Shown: positions 57,401 to 64,000 of the stretch, piece by piece
Position numbering within the stretch: the first letter of the stretch is position 1
How the letters are laid out: each line of letters opens with the position of its first letter
NCBI GenBank assembly: GCA_001599755.1
Contig: BCHX01000003.1
Span: forward strand, 3,011,289-3,075,288
Source of the DNA: Gliomastix tumulicola
Lineage: Eukaryota > Ascomycota > Sordariomycetes > Hypocreales > Bionectriaceae
Direction: 5' to 3'
DNA length: 64,000 nucleotides
Translations under genes and position numbers: made by a program
Notes under the pieces: model-generated
The model's input: only the letters and a program-made list of their open reading frames with translations
Told to the model about the DNA's origin: nothing
Databases searched by the model: none

Positions 57401-58141
57401 GTTCATGAGCCGTAGCATCCGGGCGGCCGCCTGATGCATGTCGACCATGGGTGTTGATGGCGTCTGAGGCAGCTGCGGCCAGGCCATGTTCATGGCAGCA
57501 TCCATCCCGTTCATGTCGGGAGCATCCGCCTCAGCAGGCCCTTGTCCAACCTGGTGTTGTCCGACCTGCTCCTCGGGTGCTCCTCCGGGATTGGGCGCCG
57601 TTGATGATGATCCGGGGCCCGGAGTCTCGACGGGAAGTTGGTGCTGCTGGTCTGTGGCCTGTGGCGGGTGGTTGGCGTCGCTTATGTCGGCTGGGGGTGC
57701 TGTTGCGCCTGCGTGTTGAGCTTCGGTCCGAGTCGGAGTCACAGGAGGTTCCTGCGCCGAATGCGAGGATACAGGCACCGAGGCCTGAGCTACTGGTGTT
57801 ATTGGGGGTGGGACAGCGTGCTGAGCAGGCTCTGAGGGGGTGACCGGTCTTGGTTCCGCCTGTTGGGTGGGCGGCGCGTCGGTGACGGCGGACGTCGCAC
57901 TTATATTCGCAGACGAAGGTTCGACATCGGGGAGGTCGGGTGGCGCAGGCGCATCGACAGCAGAGGGCGTCGTGCTGGCTGCTGTGGCTGCCGTTGCCGC
58001 GGCGTCTGTTGAGGCAGCTCCAGCTGGGCCGGCCGCCTCAGCAGGTGCACCTGCGTCTGTCATCGTTGCGTCGGCATCTGGCGGCGGCGGAAGGGCTGGG
58101 CCGGGGCCCGGGCCGTTCTGGCCGGCGCTGGACGAACTCAT
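54449..58141 (-). CDS. fhl1: Fhl1-like transcription factor (FHA plus forkhead)
   Basis: A single exon of 1,230 aa from ATG at 58141. Order: an Ala/Pro-rich N-terminus; an FHA domain that appears split, with TYAVVIGRD at about 316 and AISREHLKIAFN at about 453, ending near 510; an acidic stretch; two AT-hook motifs, KRGPGRPPK (about 618) and KRKVGRPRK (about 659); a forkhead domain about 735-812 (PPKNYSMLIDEAL, WESSVRHNLIGNKAF); a Gln/Ala/Pro-rich tail with repeated AQ; and a conserved helical C-terminus. The split FHA followed by a forkhead matches yeast Fhl1 better than Fkh1/2. Fhl1, with Ifh1, drives ribosomal-protein genes in budding yeast; this role in filamentous fungi is inferred. The frame stays open 68 codons upstream but has no domain there, so 58141 is preferred. 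Confidence 0.85.
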   Translation of the reverse strand: MSSSSAGQNGPGPGPALPPPPDADATMTDAGAPAEAAGPAGAASTDAAATAATAASTTPSAVDAPAPPDLPDVEPSSANISATSAVTDAPPTQQAEPRPVTPSEPAQHAVPPPITPVAQASVPVSSHSAQEPPVTPTRTEAQHAGATAPPADISDANHPPQATDQQHQLPVETPGPGSSSTAPNPGGAPEEQVGQHQVGQGPAEADAPDMNGMDAAMNMAWPQLPQTPSTPMVDMHQAAARMLRLMNQPNAAFSSPQQHTTVTPAQVTLPPPPPEDHQMLDVGANPNSAAADDLNHHLESFARIEFQDSVFQMTTYAVVIGRDQGALLQARRDEKRALEYQRRIDDAMERGQRAPTPPAHETKFSKSYVSEEGGMLGPESDGSDESRPAKRRKTSTGESSQNDQDAAGNIISNRQYVSHTPGAAAVDLAALRPSPNHVPFIGIHSPGPQIALKTKAISREHLKIAFNKETNVFEAIPLHRNGFFCEDVLYTTERVVLRCGDRLQIKDVDFTFIINGVPIGATGAEDLNQDASRMHKQGGKEMSFDFEQSYGNEQMQDTSDSENELTPPPLSDEEDIPEDDADENDEDDNEDTEKMAGDEAVQDLVAADGDTMLPQLPRKRGPGRPPKNGFMSKREQRLLKKQQQELAKKTLPQPPPLEPPIKRKVGRPRKHPLPENASDQPEKRKYKPRKPKNEDGEEGSDAERKAKEKKDKKVRSKSPPLHLNREDYTVEDLQKPPKNYSMLIDEALTGNPDGLTLKQIYKRICLRYPHFYFNVETKGWESSVRHNLIGNKAFQKDEDRGVWIRLPGVDLDSSKKTRKGNTPDRDMANQGYGAYGYPPYNAQHLPAGVPGYPPGHIPPNYQMPNHNTQQQPLPQQPQQPPPQQVQQQYMPRPAAPAQPAQAQAQAQAQAQAQAQTPAQAPAAQPAAQVQPQGQVAGYGHALPPAPARPQAGPAQSVPYNSPYASRPPIASSPVIKTEEGGATGPANTPIAAQPQPVGPPKPVYQPTATQPQPIAQAQTPVQQAPQHPPQHQQPPQQVISQPSRPSASSPPAAPLVAPIDPVLLKAVVNLKNGLISNLKKAHNPHADAIVYSALNRCAGLKKEATDQNENMERICMKGIQQVIDGFRSKHRSPTPGSTTTGSESALIDPSVVRTLVGFKDVSCNTLKGNLGAVQAEAVTLSAIDRVLGLADESLVNDEKLVNMEQKLIKTARQLLETLNQRRAQSTEASR

Positions 58142-59714
58142 CGCTGGTCTCTCTCTTCTCGGGCGAGTGAGCCAGCTCCTTCGTTGGGGACTGCGCCTGG
58201 GACGGTGGCGGAACGTGGAAACGTGAAACCTCGAGGTTGCCTGCCAATGGGATTTAGGGGAGAAACCTTGAAGACCATCGCCAGATTTCCCTGAACCCGA
58301 CAGGAAGGAGTGGAGCTCGCACTGTAGGACCAATCGGCCCACCATCCAGTTGTCGGAAGGCGGAGAACCTGTGCGACCGGACGTTTTCTGTTAGGGGGGG
58401 ACTTGCCACTCTGGTGAGTCTCGCGTGTGATGGGGAATGTCTCCCTAACATGGCATGTTTAATCTCATCGGGGCAGGCGCAGGCGGTCAGTGGAGGATTG
58501 CTGCCTGACAGACAGACCTGATTGGCCGACCGGCATTCCAGCGAGGAGGAACCAGCCTAAAAGTCTCGCAACCGCCAAGCCCTTTTTTTATCTATTGTTC
58601 TTCATACCGCTGTTTTGTTGACTGAGCGAGTGACGACCTGCTGGGACGCATACACGTATCTCGATATCGACATGGGGGTTGATCCATATTGGCTGATGCG
58701 ATGCGATCGAGCCGGAGCCCGATGGTCTCCTCTATAAACAGCTGGAAAGCAATCTGTTGTGCAGTTGCAGTGCCATGCCAACGTGTCGACGGCTTCTTGC
58801 TTTCGTGCTTCTCAGACATCTGCACACGGTGTCTGCACACTGTGCACACCAAGCACCTCTCGGAGCCCAGAAAAGTGGACCGAAACCTGGATGGCAGTCC
58901 GTCCAAAATGGCATTTCATCAATTGTTCGATGGCGATGGCTTCTATTGTCGTCCAAGTGCCCTCCCTTCCTTTGCGTCCCGTATTTCTCGACTGCTAGAT
59001 ATAAGCAACTAACCGAAAAAGAAAAAAAATTACATGACAAACAAACATTTGTGCAAGGGACGGTCAAAAGCACACACGTCTCGCGTTGCACACACCTCGT
59101 ACGCGCGGGGGTTGGTGAACTGTTGGGCTCGCTTCTCTGTAACCATCTGCCCGGTAACAGACGGCACCGCGCAGGTCGTTCGGGTAGCAGCCCATTTGAT
59201 ATGATGCCATCCGCGAATGATTTCACCAGGTCGCTTCGAGATAAGTGACAGCCCGCAGTGGCTGGTGGTCCAGGGAAAAAAGCCCAGCCTGGAGACCACC
59301 CCTGTCCTCTGCCCCCCAGAACCGGCACTTATAACGTCATCCCATCTTTTGGTGACATCCAACGGCCGCGGTGGGATTCGCTCCTCGCCAATCATCAAGT
59401 CGATATCGAGCGCTGTCCTTCCTCGAGGGGCAATGGAAGCAGGGTCCGCTGGGTCTGAACCAGGGGTAAAACAGGATATTGACGAGCAGTGAATTGTTAG
59501 AGCCTCCAAGGTGGGAGGAGGAATGATGAAGGCACCAGATTCACCGTATAGTGAACATAGATAAGTATGTCACACCGCTCGCTCGCTCGTACGCCTACGC
59601 CCACTGGACCCCTTTTAAAACTCACCCGTACTCTCCTTTGACTCATTTTAACGAGCTGCATTTGACTATTATTCTCAACCTATCTACCAAAGCCGTTGTG
59701 GCTATACAACAAAC
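58142..59714. promoter_or_regulatory. Divergent intergenic region upstream of fhl1 and the four-helix membrane protein
   Basis: About 1.6 kb with no recognisable gene. It must contain the fhl1 promoter on the left and that of the four-helix membrane protein on the right. The last 60 bp before 59715 are C/T/A-rich with ACAAACATGG at the start codon. Confidence 0.5.
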
Positions 59715-60440
59715 ATGGCATCCTCAGACAAGCCTCATGAACGGTCTAAACGCCGCTCCAAGAAGGAGAAGCAGGAAAATCGACCTGGCCTGCCGCAGAG
59801 ATCCGGCACCCAACACTCCCGATATGTTGAGATGCTCCTGAAGCAAGACCACATTCCTCGACTGCACAACATTCTCGCCGCTTTCTTCGTCTGGCTCCTG
59901 CTTGCCGGGTTCCTCGTCTTCCCTGGGACATTTACAAGCATCCGCGAATCGATCGATGAACGCGAGAACGACGGGAACACAGAAGACAACGAGGCTGTCA
60001 AGGCAATCCTGAAAGGCGTCAAAAATGTCCCGCTGCTGGTCATCGCGACAATCTGCTGTGTCGTCGCGGCGATAGGCATGATCTCGCTTGCGTTTCGGCA
60101 TGTGAGGAATTATGTCTGGCTCATCAACCGACTGCTGCTACCCGGCGTGGCCAATTCGCTGGCAGGGCTGATCTCGACGCTCATCGCCGTGTACACACAG
60201 AGGAATGGCGACTGGAGCGTGACTGCTAAGATAACCGCCATTGTCGAAGGATCCTACCTCTTCGTCTGCGCTGTACTTTTTATATCGATCGAGAGATACT
60301 TCCTCCGGAAGGTCAAGCAGCGACACGGCACTCATTATGATCATTGGTTCGGCAGGGATGAACGTCCGGAAGAGGGAGTCGTTGATAAGATCGAACGGCA
60401 GAGACAGCAACCAGGGCTGGAACCCCATAGTGTCGTATAG
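59715..60440 (+). CDS. Four-helix integral membrane protein, function unknown
   Basis: A single exon of 241 aa. The N-terminus is highly basic (KRRSKKEKQ), followed by hydrophobic segments at about 53-73, 105-126, 137-160 and 172-192, and a polar C-terminus with HYDHWFGRDERPEEG. No signal peptide. Under the positive-inside rule the basic N-terminus should be cytosolic, which with four helices puts both ends in the cytosol. I do not recognise a named family. The frame begins in good ATG context (ACAAACATGG). It converges on the MOT1 gene, with only 62 bp between stop codons. Confidence 0.75.
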   Translation: MASSDKPHERSKRRSKKEKQENRPGLPQRSGTQHSRYVEMLLKQDHIPRLHNILAAFFVWLLLAGFLVFPGTFTSIRESIDERENDGNTEDNEAVKAILKGVKNVPLLVIATICCVVAAIGMISLAFRHVRNYVWLINRLLLPGVANSLAGLISTLIAVYTQRNGDWSVTAKITAIVEGSYLFVCAVLFISIERYFLRKVKQRHGTHYDHWFGRDERPEEGVVDKIERQRQQPGLEPHSVV

Positions 60441-60502
60441 GAAAGGGCAGGGACCTTGGCAAATCCAAAGCACAATAGATGTATCCGAGATGGCTTGTTC
60501 GT

Positions 60503-61905
60503 TTAGTGCCGTTGTATCAGAGGATCCCCTTCCTCTGAGTGGCCATTCTGGCTCCCTTTTCGCTTCGAAATTTGATCAGAGAGCTTGTAGGCGCCGTGGC
60601 AGAGCATGCCGGCTAAGAAGCCAAGCGCATCGTTTCTGAAGGCCAGTAATCCGCCAGTGGTTGTCAACATGACAGTCCACCGTTGCAGCCGCTCATCATG
60701 CGTCAACTTTCGATGGATGCGAGAATCCGTTTGGCCAGCAGCGACCTCCCAGAGATCCGGTGCGCCGTCGTTGAGGCTGTTTCCAACCTTGGCAAGCTCG
60801 AGACCTGCTGCAAACACCATGATTCCCAACAGACTCTTTGGATATTCCCGAAGAAGACCGACGATGGTCTCTCCGAACAGGAGGCCGATGATGATCTTGA
60901 GAAGTCCAAGCACGATGATACTCGCACCACTCCTAGCGCCGAAGCGGTACTGGGCTGCCAATCCGCCTGAGCCATGACACACTGGCATGGCGCCGAACCA
61001 TCCGCCGATGAGGTTCATGGCAGCAACACTGAGACCCATGGCTGTGACGGTAGGGGCAGGTACCTCGGGGATGAGTTCTTCCGAGAGTTGACACACGGCA
61101 ATGACGGAGTTGAGGGTTGTCAACGGAAGCTGTCCGATCGCCATCCATAGGGCTGGTGAATCATGCCCGCCGATCCAGGTCGGTATGGTGATGCTAGGTC
61201 GCCAAATATGAAACCCGGGCAGGTCATGTCCCGATGTGACTACGCCTACTATAGCGAAGATCAAAGCCAGGACGAAGAAGCAAAGTGCATACGGGAAGCG
61301 AGGTAGCCGTTGCGTGCCGACCAGGACGAGAAAGGCGAGTATCGCCCATAGTCGGTTGTCAAGAGCTGGTTGGATCCAGTGGAGTGGTTTGAGGAGAGAA
61401 GACCCGGCGCCTATGACGAGAGATAATCCAGCACCCAGCTGCACACCCTTGACCACGGGAAGTGGGATGGCCCTGACGAACCAGCGCAGGAGACCCGTGA
61501 CACTCATGACAAGGATGATTGCGCTGACCCATTGGCCTGCGCCGAGGACGACACCCATGGACGAGTCTTCGCGCCCCGAGATGGCGGCGGAAGCGATAGC
61601 CTAGAGACCACAAGTCCATCAGTAACTGCCTCGGCCTAAATGACCTCGTGGGATTGGCTTCGAACCTTCATGGGTTGCACAGGAAGCGGGATGCCAAAGG
61701 CTGCCCCGGTCAGGACGTTGAATAGACCTGAGAAGACGAGGGTCGAGCCAAGTTTGATGGAGTTCTGAACGGCGAGTGCGATCATGAGAGGCAGCAGCGT
61801 TCCCAAGTCGCCGAGCGAGCCCGAGATCTCGGCCAAAGGCGCATGTCGGAAAACCTCGACATTTCGAGCGTTTAAGCGGCGAACTCGCCTCAACCAGTCC
61901 GCCAT
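60503..61905 (-). CDS. mot1: MOT1-family molybdate transporter
   Basis: Exons 61905-61666 and 61600-60503 (minus strand) give 445 aa; the intron falls between codons after PVQPMK. Family hallmarks are GSLGDLGTLLPLMIALA near the N-terminus, GIPLPVQPMKAIA, and GAMPVCHGSGGLAAQYRFGA in the middle. These identify the eukaryotic molybdate transporter family related to sulfate permeases, but lacking a STAS domain. About ten hydrophobic segments are visible. Role: high-affinity molybdate uptake or vacuolar movement for molybdenum-cofactor enzymes such as nitrate reductase. The C-terminal tail is short and acidic/basic (SEEGDPLIQRH), perhaps a sorting signal. Confidence 0.92.
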
Positions 61906-64000
61906 GCTGTGCTTTGAAGTGCTGGCGTGTGTAAAAGGCGGTGGAGGGGCACGGCGATGGAGTTGGATATATCCGAGCTTTGACGTGACGTTGATGTTGC
62001 GTCTGTCAAGTTTGTGAAGCCGGCCGCTCTGTCGTTTGTCTTCTCTTCATCACAAATGTGAGATATCGTCGGTGAGAAAAGGCACATGCAGCCTCGTGAC
62101 TCCCCAGTCACACGCAGCTGCCTCGCCTCGATCATTCCTTCTCAATCACTGGATGACGGTGCGACCTGCATGCACGAATGGGGATCAGCCACGTGCAGAG
62201 GGCTGTGTGACACTGTGCCGCGCGTACTGTGCGTATCCCAGCATCAGCGCTCAGCCCAGGACCCTGGAACTTCTTAGTGAGAGTTGCAGGTTGTAGCCGA
62301 CTTTCCGGATTGCCAATCTGAAGATGGTTGATGGCTGGTGAGAAAAGAGCCAAGAAAGTGAGCCGAAAAGCCATGGCGGTCGCCCGCTGCTGATTCTGTG
62401 CAACACAGGCCGGTATATCTCGATGCCGCACTTCCATCGGGCGGACGCGTTTGACACACCCATGGGAGAGTATCAGACGCTCTCGTTCTCCGAGGGGGCA
62501 TTACTCCAGTGTCTCTGGGTCAGCCCATCCTCCCAAGCTTTGCCACGAAAGTCTTGCGCACAAGCCCATTTTGGGTTTATTCAAGAGTTGTCTCGGTCTG
62601 GCTGGACGTGATACCACTTGCTTTCGGACATACCGGGTAAGCTAGCACACCTTAAAGACATAGGAGAGTCTAGTAACAGAGTAGGATGCCTCGCTATCAA
62701 GGCCATGATAAGTTCAGTCTACGTGATAGCAATGATTGCCAATTGCCCCCTTTCATTGGCTGGACGGTAACCTCAAGGGACCTCCATGGGAGAGCCCCGA
62801 CGATGGACTCAGAGGCCGCCCATTGAGTGCAAGTTTGGAGCCGTGCCCAAGAGCCAGGTTCTCAAGGCTATGCCATTTGCGTGCGATCCCACCATGGTCG
62901 GGGAGAGCCTTCAACAAGGGTCCGCGCGGTCAGTCCAATATATGGGGACCTATCACGGTATCGCCCTTGGCGTGTCGTGCTTCTCAGTCAAGGATGAGGA
63001 CCGATCACCAGCTCGCGCTTCAAAAGATTCCGAGGACAAGCGCGAGGATTGCCCGCTGCCTACGCCAGGCACACACTGACCGGCACGTTCTACCGGTTTC
63101 GGACCGTTCGATAGCACTGCTCATTTTACGCCTCATGGACGGAGCAGGGTCGAGTCAGGCGACGCCGAGCCGTATAATGCCGTAGCTGCGCCAATTGCTG
63201 ATATCCAGGATCGCCAGCAACCAGGTGAGGGAGGCTAATATTCCTAGAAATACTCGCGACGACTAGTGGCGGCGGCGGCGGTCCCCTGCCTGTGTTGTTA
63301 GGGGGGGAAAAAACAGCTCTAGCAAAAAATTCCGCCGTTCTCGTGCTGTCCCAATTTTCAGCCAGTCTGACAGGGCTAAAATTCGCGCAAAAGCATCTGC
63401 CTTGGGCACAGTCGCACTGAGAGTGAAGCTTCCACCCCGGTTGGAGAAGTGCCGTTTCTGCCGACTTTGAATCGCCATCAAGCTCCCCACCCAGCACACG
63501 AATCAGGCACACGACAAATACTGGTCATTTGGCGGTCATACTCGTACGCTTCTATAACGTCGGGCGGGCACTCTCCCTGTAATTAATGATAGTCTCAGAT
63601 CGAGTTGGTCGAGCGTATTTCGCTCGTCTCCCTTCTTCGAACTCTATACTAAGGCATCTAGGAGAAGTATTAGAAGGGAGTCAAATCGGATGAAACATAT
63701 TTGGCAGGACTTGGCAGCGTATTGCTCCGGGTAGACTTCTCCCACCCGCGGGAAAAGCAGGCTGGCTGCAGTGCGCGCACACTGAGGGAACCTTAATAAT
63801 AATAATAATCGTCGCGGTGGTCCTGAAGGCTGGAGCTTGCTGGAACGAAAAAAATGACGCTACCAGAACTCGCTCAGCGCTGGTTAGGGTGATCCGTGCC
63901 CGTCGCTATAGGTGGGGGTGGGTGTTGATTTGGAGCTCCCCCGAAAGGGACGAGGGCTCCAGCTTGGTGCTCATTGACCAACCAAGGAGAGTCTGTGACG
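61906..64000. other. Intergenic: mot1 promoter and right end of window
   Basis: No gene recognised in 2.1 kb. Plus-strand frames at 62423-62611 and 62786-63079 start with ATG but resemble no family. An (AAT)n run lies at about 63794-63809. Confidence 0.45.

Noticed and set aside
62786..63079. 97-codon plus-strand frame starting with ATG
   Set aside because: No family resemblance, no typical leader, and codon use is unlike neighbouring genes. It cannot be supported.

Overview
The window is nuclear DNA from a filamentous ascomycete (Pezizomycotina, most likely a Sordariomycete). The evidence is GC-rich coding sequence, short introns with GTRNGT donors and TACTAAC or CTGAC branch sites, wide intergenic spaces, and a fungal gene set: Hrp1-type hnRNP, DUF6536-type membrane protein, C2H2 plus fungal_trans regulator, Zn2Cys6 regulator, Boi-type polarity protein, FHA-forkhead regulator and MOT1 transporter. 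No operon, CRISPR array, rRNA or tRNA gene, or intact transposon was seen. I rebuilt exons by hand by matching reading phase across splice sites.

Layout. At 0.1-3.2 kb lies hrp1 (+). At 4.8-7.1 kb is a multi-pass DUF6536-like protein (+), convergent with a HAD hydrolase (-) at 7.4-8.3 kb. That gene shares a divergent promoter with ribosomal protein L5 (+, 8.8-9.9 kb). An LRR protein resembling fungal Mhp1 (+) fills 11.7-15.4 kb and choline-phosphate cytidylyltransferase pct1 (+) 17.0-18.7 kb. From 18.7 to 27.5 kb there is no recognisable gene, only dispersed short repeats, poly-G tracts and an assembly gap. At 27.5-30.7 kb is a C2H2/fungal_trans transcription factor (+), and at 34.2-38.0 kb phosphatidylserine decarboxylase psd2 (+). 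A small protein (-) sits at 38.6 kb. A GIY-YIG/T5orf172 protein (+, 40.9-42.1 kb) is tail-to-tail with a Zn2Cys6 regulator (-, 42.2-44.2 kb). A MIZ/SP-RING SUMO-ligase-like protein (-, 44.8-48.1 kb) is divergent from a Boi1/2-like SH3-SAM-PH protein (+, 50.4-53.4 kb), which converges on an Fhl1-like FHA-forkhead protein (-, 54.4-58.1 kb). A four-helix membrane protein (+, 59.7-60.4 kb) is tail-to-tail with a MOT1 molybdate transporter (-, 60.5-61.9 kb). I see no gene in the last 2 kb.

The genes are mostly housekeeping and regulatory and do not form a cluster. Two functional echoes exist: pct1 and psd2 serve the two routes to phosphatidylcholine, and an Fhl1-like factor lies about 45 kb from an L5 gene whose promoter has a Tbf1-type AGCCCTAA box. 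The most interesting local structures are a perfect 10-bp hairpin just inside the first intron of the L5 gene, the C30T12 tract and 1.3-kb stop-leading intron in hrp1, a SUMO-interaction-like motif at the very end of the MIZ protein, zinc fingers cut by introns in the C2H2 factor, and a 35-bp duplication flanking the 100-N gap that suggests the gap is false. I found nothing I can defend as a wholly new biological system.
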